The position numbers and the translations under genes were made by a program. Under the pieces are notes generated by a model, which was not told the DNA's origin, did not search any database, and saw only the letters and a program-made list of their open reading frames with translations. 64,000 nucleotides of DNA from Microvirga antarctica. GTDB lineage: Bacteria; Pseudomonadota; Alphaproteobacteria; Rhizobiales; Beijerinckiaceae. How positions within the stretch are numbered: the stretch's first letter is position 1; every line of letters begins with the position of its first letter. This document shows positions 37,970 through 46,000 of the stretch, one piece after another. The stretch spans positions 1 to 64,000 of the forward strand of contig NZ_JAGEMM010000007.1 in NCBI RefSeq assembly GCF_017921815.1, in the 5' to 3' direction.

Positions 37970-39140
37970 ACATGCGGCCAGGATTGAAAATTCCCGCCGG
38001 ATCGAATGATGCCTTGATGCCGCGCTGCAATGTCATGATCGCCTCGGATTGCGGCTCGAACACGTCGACCGTATCGCGGATGGCGTCAGGCGCGCGCAGA
38101 AGCGTCGCGTGGCCGCCGGCCGACCGGGTTGCGGCCCGCACCACCGCCGCGCCGGCATCGCCCTCCGGTCGCGTGGCGATCCACAACAGCCCGCCGCCCC
38201 AATCGTAGAACCATTGCGCATCGAGCGCGCGGGCGACTTCCGCGGCGAGCGCCGGCGCCTTTGACGGCGCGGTCGAGACGCGCCACACCGCGCGCTCCGC
38301 ATGGTCCTGCAGCACCGTCGCGTCGCGCACGGATTGCCAGAGACTTTCGGCGCCGCGCCCCTCCAGGATTTCGGCCGAGCCCGCGCCCTTGAGAAGACGT
38401 CGCACTTCGCCCAGCCGGTAATCGACCGAAACCGAGAACCCTTCCAGCCGGATCAGCGTGCGCGAACCCTTCACGTCGGGGGTCGGAAGATGCGCCGCGC
38501 CCGTGATGTCGAACGGCGATCCGAGGGCGCGCGACAGGGCGGCGATCGCCCGCACATCGTCGAGGCCGCGCCAGATCAGGGTCGCCATCCGCTCAGTCCG
38601 GGGCAGCACCTTGAAGGTCACCTCGGTGAGAAAGCCCAGCGTTCCCCAGGAGCCCGCCAGCAGCTTGACCAGATCGAGACCGGTGACGTTCTTCATCACC
38701 CGGCCGCCGGATTTTACCACCTGTCCGCGCCCGTTGACGGCGCGTATGCCGATCAGGCTGTCGCGCGCGGCTCCCGCCATGATGCGGCGCGGCCCTGAGA
38801 TGTTCATGGCCGCCAGCGCGCCGATGGTGGGCTCCATCCGGGTGCCGAGAAGCGGCCGGTAGTCCATGGGTTCGAACGGCAGTTCCTGGCCCCGCTCGGT
38901 GAGCACGCGCACCACCTCGGATACCGGCGTGCCGCTTTTCGCCGCGATCACGAGTTCGGCCGGCTCATAGAGCGTCACGCCGGACATCTGGGTCGAGGAA
39001 AGACGGGAATCGACCTCCATCCGTCGTCCGAGCGCAGCCTTGCTGTTGGCGCCGCCGATGGCCAGGCGCAGCCCGCCGGCTGCCGCCTGGGCGACGATGG
39101 TGGCGGCCTCGCTCTCGTCGCGCGGGGTGTAGACCTTCAC
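37956..39140 (-). CDS. glcE: Glycolate oxidase FAD-binding subunit
   Basis: GlcE is the second FAD subunit of glycolate oxidase. The 394-residue protein has an FAD-binding type 4 fold: [13 protein letters not shown], a [33 protein letters not shown] segment and [31 protein letters not shown]. The GTG start at 39140 overlaps the glcD stop in GTGA, so translation is coupled. It ends [10 protein letters not shown], typical of the family. Confidence 0.93.
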   Translation of the reverse strand: MKVYTPRDESEAATIVAQAAAGGLRLAIGGANSKAALGRRMEVDSRLSSTQMSGVTLYEPAELVIAAKSGTPVSEVVRVLTERGQELPFEPMDYRPLLGTRMEPTIGALAAMNISGPRRIMAGAARDSLIGIRAVNGRGQVVKSGGRVMKNVTGLDLVKLLAGSWGTLGFLTEVTFKVLPRTERMATLIWRGLDDVRAIAALSRALGSPFDITGAAHLPTPDVKGSRTLIRLEGFSVSVDYRLGEVRRLLKGAGSAEILEGRGAESLWQSVRDATVLQDHAERAVWRVSTAPSKAPALAAEVARALDAQWFYDWGGGLLWIATRPEGDAGAAVVRAATRSAGGHATLLRAPDAIRDTVDVFEPQSEAIMTLQRGIKASFDPAGIFNPGRMYAGV

Positions 39141-40570
39141 GAGAACTGCCTTCCGTCGAGCGGGAACACCTTGGCGGGATTGAGCAGCCAGAGCGGATCG
39201 AACACAGCGCGCACGCGCATCTGCTGCTCGAGATCGGCGGTGTTGAACTGGAACGACATGAGATCGCGCTTTTCGATTCCGACCCCGTGCTCGCCGGTGA
39301 GACAGCCGCCCACTTCGACGCAGAGCTTCAGGATCTCCTCGCCCACATGCTCGGCCTTCTCCATCTCGCCCGGCTTGTTGGTGTCGAACATCACCAGCGG
39401 GTGGAGGTTGCCGTCGCCCGCATGGAACACGTTGGCCACGCCCAAGCCCTCGGCGGCGGCGATCTCGTCGATGCGCTTGAGCACATACGGCAACTGGCCG
39501 GTCGGGATGGTGCCGTCCATGCAGATGTAGTCGGCCACCCGGCCGGTGGCCCCGAAGGCGGATTTGCGGCCCTTCCAGATCGCCGCACTCTCGGCCTCCG
39601 ATTGCGACACCCGGATGGTCTTGGGATGGAACGGCTCCGCGATGGCGACGATGCGCCGGAGCATGTCGTCGATTTCCGCATCCGAACCTTCGACCTCGAC
39701 GATCAGCATCGCGTCCACGTCGAGCGGATAGCCCGCATGCGCGAAGGCTTCGCAGATCTGGATCGCCGGGCGGTCCATGTATTCGAGCGCAACCGGGATG
39801 ATGCCGGCGGCGATGATCGCGGCCACGCAGGCGCCCGCGTCATTCACCCGCTCGAAGCCGAGCAGCGCCGGCCGCGCCCCTTCGGCCGCATGCAGGATGC
39901 GCACGGTGGCCTCCGTCACGACTCCCAGCTGTCCCTCCGAACCGGTGATCAGGCCGAGCAGGTCGTAGCCCGGGGCGTCGAGCCCGTCGCCGCCGATTTC
40001 GACGATGGTGCCATCCAGAAGCACCAGCGTGACGCCGAGCAGGTTGTTCGTCGTCACGCCGTATTTGAGGCAATGCGCCCCGCCGGAATTCATCGCGATG
40101 TTGCCAGCGATCGTGCAGGCGAGCTGGCTCGAGGGATCGGGGGCATAGAAAAACCCCTCATGGGCTACCGCCTGGCTGATGCCCAGATTGGTGATGCCCG
40201 ATTCGACCCGGATCAGCCGGTCGGCGAGGTTGACCTCCAGCACGCGGTTCATCTTCGACACCCCGAGCACGATGGCGTCTTCCTGCGGGATCGCCCCGCC
40301 GCACAGGGACGTGCCGGCGCCCCGCGGCACGACCTTGACCCCATGCGCGTGGCAGAATCGCAGGATTTCGGACACCTCGGCGGTGGAGGACGGCAGGACG
40401 ACGGCGAGCGGCATCCGCCGATAAGCGGTCAGCCCATCGGTCTCGAAGGCGCGGCGCTCGTCCTCGGAGACGATCAAGGCCTCGTTGGCGACGAGACGCG
40501 AGAGCCCGGCAAGGATCTCCGCACGGTTGGACAGGACGGCCTGGTCTGGCTTGGGAAAGGCGATGGACAT
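39137..40570 (-). CDS. glcD: Glycolate oxidase subunit, FAD-linked
   Basis: GlcD is the catalytic flavoprotein that oxidises glycolate or D-lactate. The ATG at 40570, with GGGAGA upstream, gives 477 residues (MSIAFPKPDQAVLSNRAEIL). The FAD/PP-loop segment reads VVPRGAGTSLCGGAIPQED and CTIAGNIAMNSGGAHCLKYGV, with LLGLITGSEGQLGVVTEATV and the C-terminal GEHGVGIEKRDLM. It overlaps glcE by four bases and is divergent from a cytochrome c gene ~120 bases away, which could accept its electrons. Confidence 0.95.
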   Translation of the reverse strand: MSIAFPKPDQAVLSNRAEILAGLSRLVANEALIVSEDERRAFETDGLTAYRRMPLAVVLPSSTAEVSEILRFCHAHGVKVVPRGAGTSLCGGAIPQEDAIVLGVSKMNRVLEVNLADRLIRVESGITNLGISQAVAHEGFFYAPDPSSQLACTIAGNIAMNSGGAHCLKYGVTTNNLLGVTLVLLDGTIVEIGGDGLDAPGYDLLGLITGSEGQLGVVTEATVRILHAAEGARPALLGFERVNDAGACVAAIIAAGIIPVALEYMDRPAIQICEAFAHAGYPLDVDAMLIVEVEGSDAEIDDMLRRIVAIAEPFHPKTIRVSQSEAESAAIWKGRKSAFGATGRVADYICMDGTIPTGQLPYVLKRIDEIAAAEGLGVANVFHAGDGNLHPLVMFDTNKPGEMEKAEHVGEEILKLCVEVGGCLTGEHGVGIEKRDLMSFQFNTADLEQQMRVRAVFDPLWLLNPAKVFPLDGRQFS

Positions 40571-40690
40571 GGCGTTTCTCCCGTCAGGATGGGCACGTGC
40601 CGGCTTGCCCCCCCTGCCAGACGGTAGCGGCTCCGCAAGGATTTTTCCAATAACGTGGAATCTCTCTAAGATGTCTCCCGCGTCCACGCC

Positions 40691-41092
40691 ATGGGGTTTC
40701 GAATGCGTCTTCAGGTTTTTCCGGTCCTTCTCTGCCTTGCCGGAGGGGGAACCGCCCAGGCCCAGGACGCGGCCCTGGGCGAAAAGGCGTTCATTCCCTG
40801 CAAGGCCTGTCACCAGATCGGCGATGGCGCGACCAACGCCATCGGACCCTCGCTCAACGGGGTCATCGGCCGCAAGGCCGGCACGTTTCCCGGCTACAGC
40901 TACTCCACGGCGAACCAGAGTTCCGGACTGACCTGGGACGAGGCGACCTTCCGCGACTACATCAAGGCGCCTGCCGCCAAGGTTCCCGGCACCAAGATGA
41001 CCTATGTGGGCATCAAGGACGATAAACGGATCACCGACCTTCTCGCCTATCTCAAGCAGTTCGACGCCACCGGCCACATCGTGCCCCGTTGA
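40691..41092 (+). CDS. Class I c-type cytochrome, periplasmic
   Basis: The 133-residue protein begins with a signal peptide (MGFRMRLQVFPVLLCLAGGGTAQA); an inner ATG at 40703 is another start. The mature part is a single-haem cytochrome: FIPCKACHQIG gives CxxCH, GPSLNGVIGRKAGT follows, and PGTKMTYVG supplies the axial Met. It resembles the small soluble cytochromes c2/c550 of alphaproteobacteria. It is divergent from glcD and upstream of lutABC, so it may carry electrons from hydroxyacid oxidation; that is inferred from position. Confidence 0.93.
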   Translation: MGFRMRLQVFPVLLCLAGGGTAQAQDAALGEKAFIPCKACHQIGDGATNAIGPSLNGVIGRKAGTFPGYSYSTANQSSGLTWDEATFRDYIKAPAAKVPGTKMTYVGIKDDKRITDLLAYLKQFDATGHIVPR

Positions 41093-41485
41093 CGTCTGGC
41101 CGCAGGAAACTAAAGTTCAAAACTATATAATAAAACATTATAATGTTTTAATCGCTTCCCTATGCTCGCCAGCTCGGCAAGCTCGGGCGGAAGTCATGAC
41201 GATCCATAAAACACCGATCAAGAACCAGGCGTCGACGGCTCCGGTGACGCGGCAGCCATTGCATTCGCGCAGGTGAAGGCCGGCATGCTGCTGAAAGCAT
41301 CGGACTTCATGTTCGTCTAGCCGCTCGAGGAGCCGGCCCCGGACGGGTGCATCCCTCCCGCCGGGGACCATTCTGACGATCGCCCAACGCCCCGCGGTCC
41401 CGCCGCAGCGTCCGGCATGTCAGGCAGACCTTGACCTCCTGCCATCAAGGATGGTGCTGTAGCGTCAGCTAGGAGCATCGCATCT
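41093..41485. other. Intergenic region before lutA
   Basis: This 393-base gap begins with an A+T-rich block holding a 20-bp palindrome (41131-41150), then returns to high G+C. A stop-bounded frame at ~41206-41320 (ending KAGMLLKASDFMFV) looks coding-like but has no start or recognised family, so it is not called. An AGGAG at 41471-41475 serves lutA. Confidence 0.6.
41131..41150. promoter_or_regulatory. 20-bp perfect palindrome, candidate operator
   Basis: AAAACATTA (41132-41140) is followed directly by TAATGTTTT (41141-41149), and T/A at the flanks extend the dyad to 20 bp. It sits 40 bases past the cytochrome c stop and 336 bases before lutA, in a local A+T-rich patch. It could bind a GntR/FadR-type or other dimeric repressor, or act as a weak hairpin; the regulator is unknown. 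Confidence 0.55.
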
Positions 41486-42289
41486 TTGGAACTCTCTCCC
41501 AATCCGTCTCCCCGCCCGGTCCACAGGCCGCGGGTCGGACTCTTCGTGACCTGCCTCGTCGATCTGATGCGGCCGTCGGTCGGGTTCGCAGCTGTCAAAC
41601 TCCTCGAAGAGGCCGGCTGCATCGTCCAGGTGCCGGAGCAGACCTGCTGCGGACAGCCCGCCTACAACACCGGCGATCGCTCCACGACCCGCGCGATCGC
41701 CGAACGGGTGATCACGGAGTTTCGCGGCTACGATTATGTGGTGGCGCCCTCGGGGTCCTGCGCCGGCATGATCCGGGCGCATTATCCGGAACTCTTCGCC
41801 GACGATCCGAACTGGCTGCCGCGCGCCAACGAACTGGCGGCGCGCACCCATGAGCTGACGAGCTTCCTCGTCGACGTGCTCGGCGTGACACGGGTCGCGG
41901 CGCGGTTCGACGGCACGGTCACCTATCACGATTCCTGCTCCGGCCTGCGGGAGCTCGGCATCCGCAGCCAGCCGCGCCGCCTGTTGCAGAGCATCGAGGG
42001 ATTGCGGCTCGTCGAACTTGAGGAGAGCGACGTGTGCTGCGGTTTCGGCGGGACTTTCGCGGTGAAGTACAGCGACATTTCCGGCGCGATCGTCGAAGCC
42101 AAGGCCCGCAACGTGGTCGAGACCAGCGCGCCGACGTTGCTCGCGGGCGATCTCGGATGCCTTCTCAACATGGCCGGCAAGCTCAGTCGCGACGGCGCGC
42201 CGATTCACGTGCGCCATGTGGCCGAAATTCTCGCGGGCATGACCGACGAGCCCCCCATCGGCATCGCCAAGGAAAGGCCCCGCACATGA
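41486..42289 (+). CDS. lutA: L-lactate utilization protein LutA (CCG-domain Fe-S protein)
   Basis: LutA with LutB and LutC oxidises L-lactate to pyruvate. The TTG at 41486 is accepted because AGGAG lies 10 bases before it; no better start exists upstream. The 267-residue protein has two CCG domains: EQTCCGQPAYNTGDRSTTRA and ESDVCCGFGGTFAVKYSDIS, plus APSGSCAGMIRAHYPEL. It lacks the N-terminal 4Fe-4S motifs of GlcF, as expected for LutA. A 37-base gap separates it from lutB. Confidence 0.92.
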   Translation: MELSPNPSPRPVHRPRVGLFVTCLVDLMRPSVGFAAVKLLEEAGCIVQVPEQTCCGQPAYNTGDRSTTRAIAERVITEFRGYDYVVAPSGSCAGMIRAHYPELFADDPNWLPRANELAARTHELTSFLVDVLGVTRVAARFDGTVTYHDSCSGLRELGIRSQPRRLLQSIEGLRLVELEESDVCCGFGGTFAVKYSDISGAIVEAKARNVVETSAPTLLAGDLGCLLNMAGKLSRDGAPIHVRHVAEILAGMTDEPPIGIAKERPRT

Positions 42290-42326
42290 TGATTTTGTGG
42301 ATGCCGGCGGACCGGATCGTCGCCCG

Positions 42327-43760
42327 ATGAGCCTCAACAGCACCTCACCGCAATTCAAGGACAACGCCGCGCGGGCGCTGGGAGACGTCCAGCTGCAGAA
42401 GGCGCTGCTCAACGTCAAGCAGGGTTTCATCGACAAGCGTCAGAAGGCGACCGAACGCCTGCCCGAATTCGAGGCTCTGCGCGATTCCGCCCGCGACATC
42501 AAGAACCACACGCTGCAGAACCTCGACCTCTATCTCGAGGCCTACGAGGCGAAGGTGCAGGCCTCGGGCGGCCATGTGCATTACGCGCGCAACGCCGCGG
42601 AGGCGCGCGACATCATCCTGCAGCTCTGCAAGGATGCGGGTGCCCGCACGGTCACCAAGGGCAAGTCGATGATCGCCGAGGAGATCGCCATCAACGATCA
42701 CCTGGAAAGCCACGGCATCGTGCCGATCGAAACGGATCTCGGCGAGTACATCATCCAGCTGCGGCATGAGTTGCCGAGCCACATCATCGCGCCCGCCGTG
42801 CATCTCAACGCCACGCAGGTGGAAGAGGATTTCCGACGGGTCCATACCCATCTCGATCCCAAGCGCGATCTCTCCGAGCCGGTGCACCTTCTCACCGAAG
42901 CCCGCACTGTCCTGCGCGAACGCTTTCTCGCGGCCGATGTCGGGATCACGGGCGCGAATTTTCTGGTCGCCGAAACCGGCACGTCGGTGATCGTCACCAA
43001 CGAGGGCAATGGCGATCTGACCCAGATCCTGCCCAAGACCCACATCGTTCTCGCATCGATCGAAAAGCTGGTCCCGACCCTGGAGGATGTGAGCCAGATC
43101 TTACGGGTTCTCTCGCGATCCGCGACGGGCCAGGAGATGTCCGTCTACACCACCTTCTCGACCGGCCCCCGTCACATCGGCGACAGCGACGGTCCGGAAA
43201 ATTACCATGTGGTGCTGCTCGATAATGGCCGCTCGGCCATGCTCGGCACCAGCTTCGAGGAGATGCTGCGCTGCATCCGTTGTGGCGCCTGCATGAACCA
43301 TTGCCCGGTCTATCATGCGGTCGGCGGGCACGCTTACGGATGGGTCTACCCGGGTCCGATGGGGGCAGTCCTGACCCCGACCTTGATCGGCATCGACCAG
43401 GCCGGACATCTGCCCAACGCCTCCACCTTCTGCGGACGCTGCGAGAGCGTGTGCCCTGTGAAGATCCCGCTCCCGAAGCTCATGCGGCATTGGCGCGAAA
43501 AGGAATTCGAACGGCACCTGACGCCTGCCACAATCCGCTCCGGGCTCGGCGTCTGGGGATTTTTCGCCAGGCGCCCGGCGCTCTACCGCCTCGCCACGCG
43601 ACTCGCCATCGGGGCGATGGGGCTGGCGGGCCGCAAGACCGGCCGCTTCCGATGGTTGCCGCTCGCCGGCGGCTGGACCCGCAATCGCGATCTCGCCGCC
43701 CCGCAGGGCGAGACGTTCCAGGCGCGCTGGCGCCGCGAGCGCGGACGGAGGGCCGCATGA
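42327..43760 (+). CDS. lutB: L-lactate utilization iron-sulfur protein LutB
   Basis: LutB is the electron-transfer subunit of the LutABC lactate oxidase. The ATG at 42327 (MSLNSTSPQFKDNAARALGD) gives 477 residues. The N-terminal LUD domain shows TKGKSMIAEEIAINDHLE and GITGANFLVAETGTSVIVTNEGNG. The C-terminal half carries 4Fe-4S motifs CIRCGACMNHCPVYHAVGGH and CGRCESVCPVKIPLPKLM. The stop overlaps the lutC start (ATGA at 43757-43760). Confidence 0.94.
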   Translation: MSLNSTSPQFKDNAARALGDVQLQKALLNVKQGFIDKRQKATERLPEFEALRDSARDIKNHTLQNLDLYLEAYEAKVQASGGHVHYARNAAEARDIILQLCKDAGARTVTKGKSMIAEEIAINDHLESHGIVPIETDLGEYIIQLRHELPSHIIAPAVHLNATQVEEDFRRVHTHLDPKRDLSEPVHLLTEARTVLRERFLAADVGITGANFLVAETGTSVIVTNEGNGDLTQILPKTHIVLASIEKLVPTLEDVSQILRVLSRSATGQEMSVYTTFSTGPRHIGDSDGPENYHVVLLDNGRSAMLGTSFEEMLRCIRCGACMNHCPVYHAVGGHAYGWVYPGPMGAVLTPTLIGIDQAGHLPNASTFCGRCESVCPVKIPLPKLMRHWREKEFERHLTPATIRSGLGVWGFFARRPALYRLATRLAIGAMGLAGRKTGRFRWLPLAGGWTRNRDLAAPQGETFQARWRRERGRRAA

Positions 43761-44428
43761 GCGCCCGCGACGATATTCTCGGCACCATCCGCCGCTCGCT
43801 CGGCGTGTCGGGCAAGGAGACCATCCGGCGGCAGATCGTGGCCGACCGCCTGGAGCGCGCGCCCAAGGGCGTAATCCCGGCGCGGGGGCAGCTTTCCGGG
43901 AATGCCCTGCTGGCCCTGTTCAAGGTGCAGGCCGAAGCAGCTTTGGCGACCGTGACCGAGGTCGCCTCGGCGGCCGACGTGCCCCAGTCGATCGCCCATT
44001 TCCTGCGCGACCACAATCTTCCGGCCACCTTGCGCATGGGCGACGACCCGCGCCTCAGGGCGATGCCTTGGAGCGAGACGACCTTGGCCATCGACCACGG
44101 CCCGAGCGGCGGACAGGACCTGAATGCGGTGAGCCATGCCTACGGGGCCGTGGCCGAGACGGGATCGGCCGTGATGGTGTCTGGATCGGAAAACCCCTCG
44201 ACGCTCAATTTCCTGCCCGACAACCACATCGTGGTCATCGCCGCCAAGGATATCGCGCGGGATTACGAAAGCGTCTGGACGAAAATCCGTTTCACGTTCG
44301 GCAAAGGCGGCATGCCGCGCACGGTGAACTGGATCACCGGTCCGTCACGGTCCGGCGACATCGAGCAGACGATGCTGCTGGGCGCCCACGGGCCGCGCCG
44401 CCTCCATGTGATTGTCGTGAAAGCCTGA
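43757..44428 (+). CDS. lutC: L-lactate utilization protein LutC (LUD domain)
   Basis: LutC completes the LutABC complex. The ATG at 43757 overlaps the lutB stop and gives 223 residues. The LUD domain shows GAVAETGSAVMVSGSENPSTLNFLPDNHIVVI and the C-terminal ITGPSRSGDIEQTMLLGAHGPRRLHVIVV, both family hallmarks. It is followed four bases later by a glycolipid-binding-fold gene. Confidence 0.94.
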   Translation: MSARDDILGTIRRSLGVSGKETIRRQIVADRLERAPKGVIPARGQLSGNALLALFKVQAEAALATVTEVASAADVPQSIAHFLRDHNLPATLRMGDDPRLRAMPWSETTLAIDHGPSGGQDLNAVSHAYGAVAETGSAVMVSGSENPSTLNFLPDNHIVVIAAKDIARDYESVWTKIRFTFGKGGMPRTVNWITGPSRSGDIEQTMLLGAHGPRRLHVIVVKA

Positions 44429-44431
44429 CGC

Positions 44432-45004
44432 GTGACGATCTTCCCGCCCCTCTTTCCAGCCTCGCTGCGGTGGAGTGCCTGGACTGGCGCGGAGGCGGGC
44501 CTCGAACACCTCGACCTGGGACGCAGCGCCGACGGCATCATCGCCTCTGCCGTCGTCTTCGGGGTCGACGGCCCCGTTCGCTTCGGCCTCCGCTATCGTC
44601 TGGTGATCGACGACCTCTGGCGCGTCCGCGACGCGAGGCTTGAGACGACCGCCGGGCAGCGCTTGCATCTCGAGAGCGACGGAAAGGGACGCTGGCGGCT
44701 GGACGGCCATGCCGCGCCCGGACTCGATGACTGCATCGACATCGATATCGAGGCGACGCCGTTTACCAATACGCTGCCGATCCGGAGGCTGGACCTCGCC
44801 GACGGCCAGACCGAATTGATCCGCCTGGCCTATATCCGGGTTCCGAGCCTCTCCGTTGCACCGGGTCGGCAGCGCTATACGGCCATGAAGGCTGGAACCC
44901 GGTATCGTTTCGAGAGCCTGGATCACGACTTTTCCGCCAACCTCCCAGTCGATCAACAAGGTCTCGTGAGGGATTACCCTTCGCTGTTCCGCCGCCTCGC
45001 CTGA
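44432..45004 (+). CDS. Putative glycolipid-binding protein (PF06475/DUF1089 type)
   Basis: The 190-residue protein starts at GTG 44432, just three bases after the lutC stop, so it is probably translated from the lut message. It shows the family pattern: EHLDLGRSADGIIASAVVF, LRYRLVIDDLWRVRDARLE, GLDDCIDIDIEATPFTNTLPIRRL, and the C-terminal VDQQGLVRDYPSLFRRL. The family folds as a beta barrel said to bind glycolipid-like ligands, with no enzyme role established. No signal peptide is seen, so it is probably cytoplasmic. Confidence 0.85.
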   Translation: MTIFPPLFPASLRWSAWTGAEAGLEHLDLGRSADGIIASAVVFGVDGPVRFGLRYRLVIDDLWRVRDARLETTAGQRLHLESDGKGRWRLDGHAAPGLDDCIDIDIEATPFTNTLPIRRLDLADGQTELIRLAYIRVPSLSVAPGRQRYTAMKAGTRYRFESLDHDFSANLPVDQQGLVRDYPSLFRRLA

Positions 45005-45092
45005 AGCGAAGCGAGGCCGTGACAACTCAGCGCGGCCGGAGCGCTTGGCAAATGCCCGCGCAATGCGTAAGTGTTTGTAAAGACAAGCACTT

Positions 45093-45113
45093 TTTAATAA
45101 TTCTAAACTAGAA
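45093..45113 (+). promoter_or_regulatory. Irr/ICE-like sequence before bfd
   Basis: TTTAATAATTCTAAA (45093-45107) resembles the iron control element bound by Irr in Rhizobiales (TTTAGAA-N-TTCTAAA type), with one arm intact and one poor. An overlapping TTCTA-AAC-TAGAA dyad lies at 45101-45113. The match is partial and was judged by eye. Confidence 0.45.
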
Positions 45114-45117
45114 ACCC

Positions 45118-45375
45118 ATGATCGTCTGTTCCTGCAACATTCTCTCCGACGGCGACGTCAAAGCGTGCCTGCGGCCTGGGCCGGAATGCCCCCGCACGCC
45201 GGCGCAGGTTTATCGCTGTCTTGGCTGCAGCCCCAATTGCGGACGCTGCGTGCGCACCATCCGGGCGATCATGCATCAGGCCCTCGCCGAGGCTCGCCAT
45301 GCGACCGCGCCTGCCTGCAATCGCGGCTGCTGTCCGGTGGTCCTCGAACAGGCCGCTGCGGAACCTACCCTTTGA
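45118..45375 (+). CDS. bfd: Bacterioferritin-associated ferredoxin (2Fe-2S)
   Basis: Bfd binds bacterioferritin and passes electrons to release stored iron when the cell is starved. The 85-residue protein has the BFD-type 2Fe-2S motif: MIVCSCNILSDGDVKACL, then RCLGCSPNCGRCVRTIRA. Extra Cys occur in the tail (ACNRGCCPVV), which is longer than in most Bfd proteins. It lies directly before bfr, and an A+T-rich, Irr-like site precedes it. Confidence 0.92.
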   Translation: MIVCSCNILSDGDVKACLRPGPECPRTPAQVYRCLGCSPNCGRCVRTIRAIMHQALAEARHATAPACNRGCCPVVLEQAAAEPTL

Positions 45376-45392
45376 CGCAGGGGTGTTCGTCC

Positions 45393-45414
45393 TTTAGATT
45401 ATAATCCTTCTAAA
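45393..45414 (+). promoter_or_regulatory. -10 box flanked by Irr-like half sites before bfr
   Basis: TTTAGA (45393-45398) and TTCTAAA (45408-45414) flank a perfect TATAAT (45400-45405). The half sites match the iron control element arms but are spaced wider than the usual ICE. A TTGACG lies at 45372-45377, which would give a 22-base spacer, longer than ideal. A regulator bound here would cover the -10. Confidence 0.45.
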
Positions 45415-45457
45415 TTGATGCGGTCGGCGAAGAGCCGGCATTTGACAAGAGGCATGG

Positions 45458-45943
45458 ATGAAGGGCGACCCGAAGGTTATCGACTATCTCAATCGCGGTC
45501 TGCGCAGCGAATTGACGGCTGTGAGCCAGTACTGGCTCCATTATCGTCTGCTCGAGGACTGGGGATACAAGGAGCTCGCCCAGGCATGGCGCAAGGAATC
45601 CATCGAGGAAATGCAGCACGCGGACCGTTTCGTCGAGCGCATCATCTTCCTCGACGGCTTCGCCAACCTTCAGGTCCTCGATCCGCTGCGGATCGGCCAG
45701 ACCGTCAAGGAAATCCTCGAATGCGATCTCGCCGGTGAGAACGACGCCCGCAACCTCTACGGCGAAGCCGCAGGCTATTGCGAGAGCGTTGGCGACCGGG
45801 TGTCCAAGAACCTCTTCGAAGAACTGATGAAGGACGAGGAGGGGCATATCGACTTCCTCGAGACCCAGCTCAACCTCGTCGAACAACTTGGCCTGCAGCT
45901 TTACGCACAGAAGCATATGGGCGGTCTGAAGGACGACCACTAG
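45458..45943 (+). CDS. bfr: Bacterioferritin
   Basis: Bfr forms a 24-subunit shell that oxidises and stores iron. The 161-residue protein has every ferroxidase ligand: Glu18, Glu51, His54, Glu94, Glu127 and His130, and Met52 as the haem ligand between subunits. The start [21 protein letters not shown] is canonical. Pairing with bfd directly upstream gives a storage and release unit, probably iron-regulated. Confidence 0.97.
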   Translation: MKGDPKVIDYLNRGLRSELTAVSQYWLHYRLLEDWGYKELAQAWRKESIEEMQHADRFVERIIFLDGFANLQVLDPLRIGQTVKEILECDLAGENDARNLYGEAAGYCESVGDRVSKNLFEELMKDEEGHIDFLETQLNLVEQLGLQLYAQKHMGGLKDDH

Positions 45944-45952
45944 CCGCGACAT

Positions 45953-45982
45953 GAGGGTCCGCAACTCCGGCCGCGGACCCTC
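45953..45982. terminator. Candidate bidirectional terminator between bfr and the Pat gene
   Basis: GAGGGTCCGC (45953-45962) and GCGGACCCTC (45973-45982) form a perfect 10-bp stem with a 10-base loop, 10 bases past the bfr stop and ~20 before the convergent gene's stop. There is no U tract on either strand. Confidence 0.5.
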
Positions 45983-46000
45983 TCCTTCTCAAGCGAAACG

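Noticed and set aside
41206..41320. Gene remnant before lutA
   Set aside because: The frame ending KAGMLLKASDFMFV looks coding-like but has no start codon with a ribosome site and no family I recognise.
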